A model generated the notes under the pieces. The model did not search any database. It was not told the DNA's origin and was given only the letters and a program-made list of their open reading frames with translations. The position numbers were made by a program, and so were the translations under genes. Below are positions 23,028 through 30,457 of a stretch of 30,457 nucleotides of DNA, one piece after another. The stretch's first letter is position 1, and every line of letters starts with the position of its first letter. The DNA comes from Pseudomonadota bacterium (GTDB taxonomy: Bacteria > Pseudomonadota > Gammaproteobacteria > Acidiferrobacterales > Sulfurifustaceae), in contig CP070641.1 in NCBI GenBank assembly GCA_020354085.1, forward strand, positions 1,623,079 to 1,653,535, read 5' to 3'.

Positions 23028-23029
23028 GC

Positions 23030-24232
23030 ATGTTCCGCATCAGCCAGTACATGCAGGAGATCGCACACCCCACACCGCTCGGCGCAAAGCGCAACCCTCC
23101 CGGTCCTGTGGTCATCTGGAACCTGATCCGGCGCTGCAATCTCACCTGTCTGCACTGTTACTCGATATCGGCCGACAAGGATTTTCCCGGCGAGCTTTCC
23201 ACCGACGAGGTCTACCGGGTCATGGACGACCTCAAGGCCTTCCACGTGCCGGTATTGATCCTGTCCGGCGGCGAGCCGCTAATGCGTCCCGACATCTTCG
23301 ATATCTCGCGCCGTGCCAAGGACATGGGTTTCTACGTGGGGCTGTCGACCAATGGCACGCTGATCGATGCGTCCAACATCGAACGTATCGCCGCCATTGG
23401 TTACGACTACGTCGGCATCTCGATCGACGGCATCAAGGCCACGCACGACCGCTTCCGGCGTCTGGACGGCGCTTTCGAGCGTTCGCTCAACGCCATGCGC
23501 CTGTGCAAGCGCCACGGCATCAAGATCGGCATGCGTTTCACCATGACCCAGGACAATGCTGCGGAGCTGCCGCAGCTCCTGCAACTCATGGAAGACGAGG
23601 GTATCGACAAGTTCTATCTCTCTCATTTGAACTACGCCGGGCGCGGCAACATCAACCGCAAGCACGACGTGGTGCTCAATACCACGCGCTGGGCGCTCGA
23701 CTTGCTGTTCGACAGGTGTTGGGACTACGTTCAGCGCGGACTTAAGAAGGAATTCGTCACCGGCAACAACGACGCCGACGGTGTGCACCTGTTGTTCTGG
23801 GTACGGAAACACGCTCCGCATCTCGAGGAGCACATGCGTGCCAAGCTCGCCCAGTGGGGCGGCAATTCCTCGGGCGTCAACATCGCCAACATCGACAATC
23901 TCGGCAACGTCCACCCCGATACCTTCTGGTGGCACTACTCGCTTGGCAACGTGCGCGAGCGGCCGTTCTCCGCGATTTGGGCAGACACGACCGACCCGCT
24001 CATGGCAGGACTCAAACGCGTGCCACGTGAAATCAAGGGGCGCTGTGGCGGATGCCAGTACTTCGACATCTGCGGCGGCAATACACGCGTGCGCGCCCAT
24101 CAACTTACCGGCGATCCTTGGGCCGAAGACCCGGCCTGCTACCTGACCGATGAGGAAATCGGCGTGGCGACCGGCGCCGAGCGCGTGAAGCTGACACCCT
24201 ACACCCGCCGACGCTCGGTCAGTCAGGGATGA
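23030..24232 (+). CDS. nirJ: Heme d1 biosynthesis radical SAM protein NirJ
   Basis: The product is 400 residues. NirJ removes the two propionates of didecarboxysiroheme to install the keto groups of heme d1. The radical SAM site is C36-x3-C40-x2-C43 (CNLTCLHC) in an N-terminal barrel, with the glycine-rich SAM motif SGGEPLM. A C-terminal SPASM-like cysteine cluster (CGGCQYFDICGGN, about 338-350) binds the auxiliary [4Fe-4S] cluster. The ATG at 23030 follows GGGAG inside the nirH end. The frame is open back to 22835, but that stretch overlaps nirH in another frame and is not homologous. It overlaps the next gene by four bases. Confidence 0.95.
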   Translation: MFRISQYMQEIAHPTPLGAKRNPPGPVVIWNLIRRCNLTCLHCYSISADKDFPGELSTDEVYRVMDDLKAFHVPVLILSGGEPLMRPDIFDISRRAKDMGFYVGLSTNGTLIDASNIERIAAIGYDYVGISIDGIKATHDRFRRLDGAFERSLNAMRLCKRHGIKIGMRFTMTQDNAAELPQLLQLMEDEGIDKFYLSHLNYAGRGNINRKHDVVLNTTRWALDLLFDRCWDYVQRGLKKEFVTGNNDADGVHLLFWVRKHAPHLEEHMRAKLAQWGGNSSGVNIANIDNLGNVHPDTFWWHYSLGNVRERPFSAIWADTTDPLMAGLKRVPREIKGRCGGCQYFDICGGNTRVRAHQLTGDPWAEDPACYLTDEEIGVATGAERVKLTPYTRRRSVSQG

Positions 24233-24768
24233 TGCCGGCAGCCGCCGGTTCGGCCTACAATGCGGTGGTGCGCGGACTGACGCCCGAAGAGCAGCAGACG
24301 CTCATTACGTTGCTGAGGCGAACCCGCTGGGCCGCGCTCGCGACCGCACGCGATAACGAGCCGCTGTCTTCCTGGGTGGCGGTGGTGGGCGATGAACCGC
24401 CCGGTGACTTCTTGCTGCACTTAAGTCACCTGGCCTTGCATACGCGATATCTCTTCACCAATTCACGCGCCTCATTGGCCCTTACGGATTTGGACGAGGA
24501 TCGCACGCGCGATCCGCAGACCTTGGCGCGCGTGAGCCTCCAGGGCCGAATCGAACCGATCGCGCGCGAGACGGCCGCCTACGAGCAGGGGCGGTCGCGC
24601 TATCTGGCCGCGTTGCCGCACGCGCAAGTGCAGTTCACACTCGGCGATTTTCATCTCATGCGCTTCATGACCGAGAACGCGCGCTTCGTTCCGGGCTTCG
24701 GACGCGCGCATCGCCTTGATGCCGGAGCACTGCAATCACTGTTTGAGTATCGCCAGAAAGAGTCCTGA
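24229..24768 (+). CDS. HugZ-like FMN-binding split-barrel protein within the heme d1 operon
   Basis: The product is 179 residues of the pyridoxamine-phosphate-oxidase-like/FMN-binding split barrel family. WAALATARDNEPLSSWVAVV is the first strand pair, and the C-terminal segment DFHLMRFMTENARFVPGFG resembles the HugZ/HutZ heme-utilisation group. No signal peptide is visible, so it is cytoplasmic like NirJ. An ATGA overlap with nirJ, and nirN starting 11 nt after its stop, fix it inside the operon. It is not part of the standard nir set. A flavin- or heme-handling step is possible, such as reductant supply, removal of faulty tetrapyrroles or transfer of the intermediate. This is inference. Confidence 0.8.
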   Translation: MMPAAAGSAYNAVVRGLTPEEQQTLITLLRRTRWAALATARDNEPLSSWVAVVGDEPPGDFLLHLSHLALHTRYLFTNSRASLALTDLDEDRTRDPQTLARVSLQGRIEPIARETAAYEQGRSRYLAALPHAQVQFTLGDFHLMRFMTENARFVPGFGRAHRLDAGALQSLFEYRQKES

Positions 24769-24779
24769 GGACGACACCC

Positions 24780-26327
24780 ATGCACCAGAAGTTCGTCGCT
24801 GTCTTGTTGTTGTCTTGGTCGGCCGCTGTGGTCGCAGACGCCGATCGCATCGCGAATCTGTACCGCGAGCATTGCGCCTCCTGCCACGGCGCCGAGCGCC
24901 TGGGTGGCATGGGCCCTGCACTGCTGCCCGAGAACCTGGGGCGGGTGAAGAAGACCGAGGCCGCCGAGATCATCCGCAAGGGGCGTCCCGCCACCCAGAT
25001 GCTCGGCTTTGGCGACAAGCTGACCGCGGAGGAGATTCAGGGCCTGATACAACTTATCTACACGCCGCTGCCGAAGGTTCCGGAATGGAGCGTGGAGGCG
25101 ATGCGCGCCACCCGCGTCGTGCACGTCGCACCGGACAGTCTGCCGGACAAGCCGGTCTACAAGGCCGATCACCTGAATTTGTTCATCGTGGTCGAGCTGG
25201 GTGACCACCACATCACCATTCTCGACGGCGACCGCTTCGAGCCGCTGGCGCGCGTACCGAGCCGCTTTGCCCTGCATGGTGGACCGAAGTATTCGCCGGA
25301 CGGCCGCTTCGTTTATCTCGCCTCGCGCGATGGCTGGGTGTCGAAGTTCGACATGTACAGCCTCAAGACCGTCATGGAAATCCGCGCCGGCATCAACACG
25401 CGCAACCTCGCGGTGTCGAGCGACGGCAAGTACGTCGCGGTCGGCAACTATCTGCCGCACAGCATCGTGATCCTCGACGCCGAGGACTTGCAGCCGATCA
25501 AGATCATTGAGGTCCGCGGGCGCGACGGCAAGACCTCGCGGGTATCCGCCGTGTATGACGCGGCTCCACGCCAGAGCTTCATCGCCGCGCTCAAGGATAT
25601 TCCGGAGGTGTGGGAGATCACCTACGATCCCAAGGCACCGCCCGTGTACGAGGGCATGGTGCACGATTTCAAATATGGCGAAGGCATCCCGGTGCCAGGG
25701 CCATTCCCACCGCGGCGAATCAAGCTCGAGGAGATTCTCGACGACTTCAGTTTCGATCAGGGTTACATACACATCATCGGCGCCTCGCGCGACGGAGGGC
25801 GCGGTCAGGTCGTGAACCTCGACGTGCGTCGCAAGATCGCCTCGGTCGAGATCCCGGGCCTGCCGCACCTTGCCTCCGGCATTACCTGGAAGCGCGGGGA
25901 CCGCACCGTGCTCGCCACGCCCAATCTGAAGCAGGGAGTGGTATCGGTGATCGACATGGAGGACTGGAAGACGATCAAGCGCATCGAGACGCTGGGCCCC
26001 GGATTCTTCATGCGCTCGCACGAGAAGACCTGTTGCGCGTGGGTGGACAACTTCATGAGCCCGCGCAAAGACACGATTCAGGTGATCGACAAGAAGACGC
26101 TGGAGGTGGTCAAGACTCTCACGCCGGCGCCGGGTAAGACCGCCGCACACGTCGAGTTCACCCGCGACGGTAAGTATGCGCTGGTGTCGGTCTGGGAAAT
26201 GGACGGGGCGCTAGTGGTCTATGACGCAACAAGCTTCAAAGAGGTCAAGCGTCTGCCGATGAAAAAGCCATCCGGAAAATACAACGTTTACAACAAGATC
26301 ACGCGCTCCGAAGGAACCAGCCACTGA
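24780..26327 (+). CDS. nirN: Heme d1 biosynthesis protein NirN (dihydro-heme d1 dehydrogenase)
   Basis: The product is 515 residues with a signal peptide (about 1-21), a cytochrome c domain (C32ASCH36) and a cd1-like propeller. H166 (RFALHGGPKYS) sits where NirS has its proximal d1 histidine. The NirS catalytic pair FLHDGG/PHPGRG is absent, which separates NirN from NirS. NirN oxidises dihydro-heme d1 to heme d1 in the periplasm, the last step of the pathway, and hands it to NirS. The ribosome site is GAGGA. It ends the operon; no nirE follows. Confidence 0.93.
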   Translation: MHQKFVAVLLLSWSAAVVADADRIANLYREHCASCHGAERLGGMGPALLPENLGRVKKTEAAEIIRKGRPATQMLGFGDKLTAEEIQGLIQLIYTPLPKVPEWSVEAMRATRVVHVAPDSLPDKPVYKADHLNLFIVVELGDHHITILDGDRFEPLARVPSRFALHGGPKYSPDGRFVYLASRDGWVSKFDMYSLKTVMEIRAGINTRNLAVSSDGKYVAVGNYLPHSIVILDAEDLQPIKIIEVRGRDGKTSRVSAVYDAAPRQSFIAALKDIPEVWEITYDPKAPPVYEGMVHDFKYGEGIPVPGPFPPRRIKLEEILDDFSFDQGYIHIIGASRDGGRGQVVNLDVRRKIASVEIPGLPHLASGITWKRGDRTVLATPNLKQGVVSVIDMEDWKTIKRIETLGPGFFMRSHEKTCCAWVDNFMSPRKDTIQVIDKKTLEVVKTLTPAPGKTAAHVEFTRDGKYALVSVWEMDGALVVYDATSFKEVKRLPMKKPSGKYNVYNKITRSEGTSH

Positions 26328-26445
26328 GTACACGCACGGCATAAAGGGGAAACCGCCGCCCCGTTCGTCTGCGGACAGTTTTCAAGACTGACTACCGTCC
26401 TCATAGTGTCACTGTCTCACATTGGTCGGATGGAAGGAGGTTAGT

Positions 26446-26778
26446 ATGCACGTCGCAGACAAACCGCATGCACTACCGGCGTTGGACGACAACGGTTTGC
26501 TCATCGATCCAGCGCAGTGGAACGAGAACGTCGCGCAAGCACTTGCCGGTCACTTCGGTGTCGGAGAGCTTACGGATGACCACTGGTTGGTGATCAACAG
26601 CCTGCGCGAACATTTCGAGCGCGTGGGCGCAGCACCGGCCATGATTCGTGTGTGTCGCACGCACGGACACGACGGCGCGTGGGTGCACAGGCTGTTTCAC
26701 ACTTGTCTTAATGCCTGGCGCGTGGCAGGCCTGCCGGATCCAGGGGAAGAGGCAAAGTCGTATTTGAGCGCAACGTAG
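26446..26778 (+). CDS. DsrC/TusE-family protein lacking both C-terminal cysteines
   Basis: The product is 110 residues. The family core is clear: LDDNGLLIDPAQWNENVAQALA and LTDDHWLVINSLREHF match the TusE/DsrC helix-turn-helix fold. True DsrC/TusE end in a flexible AGLPKPTGC[VI] arm with a reactive penultimate cysteine. Here the arm reads AGLPDPGEE and runs on to YLSAT, and a Trp replaces the second cysteine position. Cysteines C70 and C87 lie elsewhere. It cannot carry trisulfide chemistry in the usual way, so a regulatory or structural role (RspA-like group) is more likely. It has a strong AGGAGG site and lies 4 nt before the glutathione peroxidase gene. Confidence 0.82.
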   Translation: MHVADKPHALPALDDNGLLIDPAQWNENVAQALAGHFGVGELTDDHWLVINSLREHFERVGAAPAMIRVCRTHGHDGAWVHRLFHTCLNAWRVAGLPDPGEEAKSYLSAT

Positions 26779-26782
26779 GCGA

Positions 26783-27262
26783 ATGAATCTATTCGATATC
26801 GGCGTTACCACACTGGATGGCGAGCCGACGACGCTCGCCAACTTTCGGGGCAAGGTGCTGCTCATCGTGAACGTCGCGAGCCAGTGCGGGTACACACCGC
26901 AGTACGCCGGGCTCGAGGCGCTGCACCGTCAGTACAAAGACCGGGGCTTCAGCGTGCTCGGTTTTCCCTGCAATCAATTCGGCCAGCAGGAGCCGGGCGA
27001 CGCCGCGGCGATCAAGCAGTTTTGCACCGACCGCTACGATGTAACCTTTCCGCTGTTCGCCAAGATCGAGGTCAATGGCGACAACGCTCATCCCCTCTAT
27101 CAACTCCTCAAGCGGGAACGGAAGGGTTTGCTCGGCACCGAAGCGATCAAGTGGAACTTCACCAAGTTCTTGATCGACCGTGATGGAAACGTGCGCCAGC
27201 GCTACGCACCCAAGGACACGCCGGCGGAAATCGCCAAGGACGTCGCCACGCTGCTTTCGTAA
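26783..27262 (+). CDS. Glutathione peroxidase family (Cys type)
   Basis: The product is 159 residues with a thioredoxin fold. The catalytic set is complete: C35 (VASQCGYTPQY), Q69 (NQFGQQEPG), and W124/N125 (IKWNFTKFL). It reduces hydrogen peroxide or organic peroxides, in bacteria usually with thioredoxin. No signal peptide is seen, so it is cytoplasmic. It begins 4 nt after the DsrC-like gene and is probably co-transcribed with it. Confidence 0.95.
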   Translation: MNLFDIGVTTLDGEPTTLANFRGKVLLIVNVASQCGYTPQYAGLEALHRQYKDRGFSVLGFPCNQFGQQEPGDAAAIKQFCTDRYDVTFPLFAKIEVNGDNAHPLYQLLKRERKGLLGTEAIKWNFTKFLIDRDGNVRQRYAPKDTPAEIAKDVATLLS

Positions 27263-27370
27263 CCAAGTATTAACCGCTACCGACAGGTGAAACGTCTTCT
27301 GTCTGTATGCCAATGGTTGCGAACCACCCGCATCGTAGAATAGCGCGGCCTCGATACGGTACGAGCCCGC

Positions 27371-29140
27371 ATGTTTCGAATCCGCAAGATCGAAGACGAC
27401 ATCTCGCCCGCCAATCGCGCGGCCATCAAGCAAGTGGTCGAGATCATGCGCGCGCAGTTTCCGCGCATTACCCAGGCCGATCTCGACAAGCTTCCCAAGC
27501 AGCTGCACGATCCCTTGCGCTACAAGTACCGCACCATTCTGTTTGTCGCCGAGGACACGCACGCCCACGTCAAGGGATTCGCGCTGGTGCTGCACATGCC
27601 GGATCTCGATATCTGCTACCTGGAGCTGCTATCGGCGGCGCCGACTGGCACTGGCGGCGGCGTTGGGGCGGCGCTCTACGAGCGCGCGCGCGAGGAGACG
27701 GCGTCGCTGCGCGCCATCGGGCTCTTTTTCGAGTGCAAGGTCGACGAGCCGACGTTGGTGCGCGATCCGAAGGAGCTAAAACAGAACATCGCGCGCATGC
27801 GGTTCTACGAACGCTATAGCGCCAGGCCGATCATCAATAATGACTACGCGACACCGGTTAAGCCCGGCGATGAAAACCTGTTCTTCCTCGTGTTCGATGG
27901 TCTGGGGCATCGGGTACGAGTGCGCCGTGAGCGTGTGCGGCGTGTGGCGGCGGCGGTGCTGGAGCGCAAATACGGTGAATTGTTTACGCCGGCGCACATC
28001 GCCCGCATCGCCAATTCCTTTGTTGATGATCCGATCGTGTTGCGCGCACCGCGCTACTTTCGGCGTCGTACCCGCGACGAGGTCGTACGCCGCGCACCGC
28101 CACCGATCGCGCTCATCGTCAACTCCGGTCACCAGATTCACCACGTGCGCGAGCGTGGTTACCTGGAGGCGCCGGTGCGGTTATCGACTATCCTGAAGGA
28201 GCTCGGTCGCACCAAGCTGTTCAAGCGTTTGCCTCCAAAGCTGTTTACCGAAAGCCATATCACGGCGGTGCATGACAAAGACTTCGTTGCCTACCTGCGG
28301 CGGGCCTGCGCGGGCCTGCCAGCCAACAAGGCCATCTACCCCGAGGTATTTCCGATCCGCAATGCCACGCGCCCGCCTAAGCGCTTGCCGCAACGCGCCG
28401 GCTACTACTGCATCGATCCGTTCACGCCCTTGAGCCGTAATGCTTATCTCGCTGCGCGCGGTGCAGTCAACTGCGCCATGACCGGCGCGCAGGCGCTGCT
28501 CAACGGCTATCACTTTGCCTATGCCCTGGTCCGTCCGCCCGGCCACCATGCCGAGCGTCGCGCCTTCGGCGGATTTTGCTATTTCAACTCGGCCGCGGTG
28601 GCGGCGCATTTCCTGAGCAGCCTGGGCCGCGTCGCGGTGCTCGACATCGACTTCCACCATGGCAACGGCACCGAGAATATTTTTTACGAGCGTGCCGACG
28701 TGCTGACGCTTTCCATCCATGGGGACCCCGATTTCAACTATCCGCACTTCAGCGGCTTCGAAGACGAGGAGGGCGCGGGCGCCGGTCGCGGTTACAACAT
28801 CAACTACCCGTTGCCGGAGAAGGCTACCGTTGAACGCTACCGCGCGACGCTCGCCAAAGCGCTCGCGCGAGTTCGTGAATTCAACCCACGTTATCTCGTG
28901 CTGTGTCTGGGGCTCGATACCGCCAAGTCCGATCCGACTGGTACTTGGATGCTCACCGCCGCTGACTTCACGCGCAACGGCGAGATGATTGGTGCAATGC
29001 GTCTGCCGACGCTCGTCGTGCAAGAAGGCGGATACCGTACGCGCACATTGGGCACCAATGCCCGACATTTTTTTGAGGGTTTGGTCGCGGGCCTGTCTGG
29101 TTCCACGGCCATCGACAAGCGCCGCGCGCCAAGCGCGTAG
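27371..29140 (+). CDS. GNAT-like acetyltransferase fused to histone-deacetylase-like amidohydrolase
   Basis: The product is 589 residues in two parts. Residues 1-190 resemble a GNAT fold, with a core strand (GFALVLHMPDLDICYLELL), a glycine-rich acetyl-CoA loop (GTGGGVGAALYERA) and MRFYERY. Residues 255-570 are a class II HDAC/acetylpolyamine amidohydrolase: VRPPGHHAERRAFGGFCYFN (H392/H393), VLDIDFHHGNGTE (zinc ligands D427 and H429), LGLDTAKSDPTG (third ligand D516) and QEGGY. All deacetylase metal ligands are present. One chain thus carries domains with opposite formal activities. The substrate is unknown: protein lysines and polyamines are both possible. It lies about 110 nt after the peroxidase gene, separate from it. 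Confidence 0.88.
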   Translation: MFRIRKIEDDISPANRAAIKQVVEIMRAQFPRITQADLDKLPKQLHDPLRYKYRTILFVAEDTHAHVKGFALVLHMPDLDICYLELLSAAPTGTGGGVGAALYERAREETASLRAIGLFFECKVDEPTLVRDPKELKQNIARMRFYERYSARPIINNDYATPVKPGDENLFFLVFDGLGHRVRVRRERVRRVAAAVLERKYGELFTPAHIARIANSFVDDPIVLRAPRYFRRRTRDEVVRRAPPPIALIVNSGHQIHHVRERGYLEAPVRLSTILKELGRTKLFKRLPPKLFTESHITAVHDKDFVAYLRRACAGLPANKAIYPEVFPIRNATRPPKRLPQRAGYYCIDPFTPLSRNAYLAARGAVNCAMTGAQALLNGYHFAYALVRPPGHHAERRAFGGFCYFNSAAVAAHFLSSLGRVAVLDIDFHHGNGTENIFYERADVLTLSIHGDPDFNYPHFSGFEDEEGAGAGRGYNINYPLPEKATVERYRATLAKALARVREFNPRYLVLCLGLDTAKSDPTGTWMLTAADFTRNGEMIGAMRLPTLVVQEGGYRTRTLGTNARHFFEGLVAGLSGSTAIDKRRAPSA

Positions 29141-29486
29141 ATTGTTAACGTTGCCGTAGTTTGTCGCCAGTCAACGGACGCTGGCGTGCAGTGCGGTGGC
29201 GCTACCTCGATGCGCGAGCGCTTTTCTGCGACCTTGTGCCTGAGAGAATCCCTCAAGTAGGTGCCAAAATTCGCTGTTCGCAGTAGGCGTGCCAAGGCGT
29301 TACCGCGCGATCGGTAATACCCTGCAACGCTATCGTCAGAATACTGACGTCCAAAACGTGTGGCATACGACTTGCTCTTATTAATAGGTAATAACGTCGC
29401 ACCGATTTCGACGCTAGCCCATTACACGTTGTCTGCGCGCATGTCCACCGCATCTGGCAGCAATAATGGCAGCTGCCTGACTATCC
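29141..29486. other. 346-nt intergenic region with two short palindromes
   Basis: No convincing gene is seen. A weak hairpin (CGCCAG 29165-29170 with CTGGCG 29181-29186) follows the fusion gene stop. Two inverted repeats lie upstream of the next gene: TACCG-N6-CGGTA (29301-29316) and CGTCAG-aata-CTGACG (29334-29349). Either could be an operator. An AT-rich patch at 29378-29395 may mark the promoter. Confidence 0.5.
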
Positions 29487-30457
29487 ATGAGACTGTACGC
29501 AAGACTAATCACACTGCTGCCGGCTTCCCTTCGCCCATCGCAGGGAGAAGGCGCGCGCCTGACGCGCGAGTTTTCGCTGGCGAGTCTACTGGGGGTGGTC
29601 TTGGTGCTGGTGGTGCTGGTGTGGGTCTATCGGCAAACAGCGCTCGATGGCCTGAAGCAGCAAGAAGAACGCGCGCATATCGCGGTGACGACCATCCTAG
29701 GCAGCGCAATGTGGGTGCCGTACGCCCCGTTCTTCCAAAACGCGGTGACCTTGCCGCGCGAGCAACTCTCGAGCAGACCGGAGATCGCCGACCTGCAAAC
29801 GGTCGCAGAGCAGCAGATCGCCGGCACGCCGATCGTTAAGGTTAAGATCTACGATTCCAATGGTCTTACAGTGTTCTCCACCGAACGCGCACAGATCGGC
29901 GAAGACAATGGTCACAGCGCGGGCATCACCACCGCGCGCCGCGGGGAGATTGCGTCGGAGATCAGCTTCCGCCACCAGCTCTATGCGCTCGAAGGCGTCA
30001 TCAGCGATCGCGACATCATCTCCACCTATGTGCCCATGCGGCGCACGGCCGACGGACCGGTGGAGGGAGTCTTCGAGGTCTACTCGGATGTAACGCCGCT
30101 TGTGCAGGCGATACGGGCCACCGAGCGCCGTGTGCTTGGCATCGTGACGCTGATTCTCGCCGGACTGTATATGTTCCTATTGTTAATCGTCCGGCGTGCC
30201 GAGCGTGAACTCGAAGCGCATGAGGCCGAGCGGCTCCAACATGACGAACGCGTTCGCTACCATGCTTATCATGATGTCGTGACGGGTCTGCCGAACCGCG
30301 TACGGTTCAGTGAGCAGCTGGACGCTGCAATGAGGCGCGGCAAGCGCAGCGGTCGATCGCTTGGTATCTTGCTGCTCGACCTTGACGGCTTCAAGCTGGT
30401 CAACGACAGTCTGGGGCACGAAGCGGGCGATGAGCTGCTCAAACGCGTCGCGGATCG
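29487..30457 (+). CDS. Membrane-anchored GGDEF-domain sensor (3' end outside window)
   Basis: The frame is open from the ATG at 29487 to the end of the window (323 codons). There is a first membrane helix at about residues 31-48, a periplasmic sensing domain of about 165 residues, a second helix at about 213-232, a short coiled linker (ERELEAHEAERLQHDERVRYHAYHD is the start of the cyclase domain) and the first half of a GGDEF domain from residue 261. The latter shows HDVVTGLPNRVRFSEQL and LDLDGFKLVNDSLGHEAGDELL; the GGDEF signature itself lies beyond the edge. The periplasmic part reads like a double-dCache or CHASE-type region, but I cannot name it. It is probably a diguanylate cyclase, possibly with an EAL domain beyond the edge. 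Confidence 0.9.
   Translation, partial: MRLYARLITLLPASLRPSQGEGARLTREFSLASLLGVVLVLVVLVWVYRQTALDGLKQQEERAHIAVTTILGSAMWVPYAPFFQNAVTLPREQLSSRPEIADLQTVAEQQIAGTPIVKVKIYDSNGLTVFSTERAQIGEDNGHSAGITTARRGEIASEISFRHQLYALEGVISDRDIISTYVPMRRTADGPVEGVFEVYSDVTPLVQAIRATERRVLGIVTLILAGLYMFLLLIVRRAERELEAHEAERLQHDERVRYHAYHDVVTGLPNRVRFSEQLDAAMRRGKRSGRSLGILLLDLDGFKLVNDSLGHEAGDELLKRVAD

Noticed and set aside
22835..23029. Upstream in-frame extension of nirJ
   Set aside because: It lies over nirH in another frame; the ATG at 23030 has a good ribosome site and the usual NirJ N-terminus.
1..30457. CRISPR arrays, tRNA/rRNA genes, transposases or attachment sites
   Set aside because: I read through for regular repeats, cloverleaf-like ends and transposase motifs and found none that hold up.

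Overview
The window is GC-rich, densely coded bacterial chromosome. It looks like a facultatively denitrifying proteobacterium, gamma or beta class. The evidence is a Pseudomonas/Thauera-type cytochrome cd1 (NirS) system with a complete nirC-F-D-L-G-H-J…N heme d1 block, Sec-exported multiheme cytochromes, FNR/DNR-type operator boxes (TTGAY-N4-RTCAA), and a DsrC/TusE-family protein. I see no tRNA, rRNA, insertion sequence or CRISPR array.

Layout. (1) 1-2907: 3' part of a GAF-PAS-PAS-PAS-GGDEF-EAL cyclic-di-GMP protein. (2) 3075-4109, minus strand: heme A synthase CtaA, divergent from (3) 4340-11101: an operon-like run. It encodes a 54-aa one-helix protein, a CuA subunit II, a B-family-like heme-copper subunit I, CtaB, SCO/SenC, a cytochrome b/ferredoxin/MvhD fusion, an unknown membrane-anchored protein and a hemerythrin. 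Subunit I has Gln235 where oxygen reductases have the cross-linked Tyr, so I read the enzyme as a NorSY-type (sNOR-like) nitric oxide reductase rather than an oxidase. A small minus-strand two-helix membrane protein (11098-11295) closes this block. (4) 11427-19199: a NirI/NosR-like flavin/Fe-S membrane protein, two tandem but clearly different nirS genes, tetraheme NirT, an EB_dh-type cytochrome with an unusual CX3CH motif, and a blue copper protein. (5) 19478-26327: the heme d1 assembly operon nirC, F, D, L, G, H, J, then a HugZ-like FMN-binding-fold gene, then nirN. (6) 26446-29140: a DsrC-like protein lacking the C-terminal cysteines, a glutathione peroxidase, and a GNAT-like/histone-deacetylase-like fusion. 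(7) 29487-end: 5' part of a membrane-anchored GGDEF protein.

How it fits together. Electrons would pass from the quinol pool through NirT, NirI-like, the cyt b/Fe-S fusion, cytochromes and cupredoxin to the two NirS enzymes (nitrite to NO), and to the CuA-containing NOR (NO to N2O). The nirC-N operon makes heme d1 for NirS. CtaA/CtaB and SenC supply heme O/A and CuA to the NOR. Six near-perfect FNR/DNR boxes precede the NOR operon, nirI, nirS1, nirS2 (two boxes) and nirC. Several have a TAnnnT-like -10 about 22 nt downstream, as in class II FNR promoters, so the whole cluster is probably one oxygen/NO-controlled regulon. nirE (uroporphyrinogen methyltransferase) and nos genes are not in the window.
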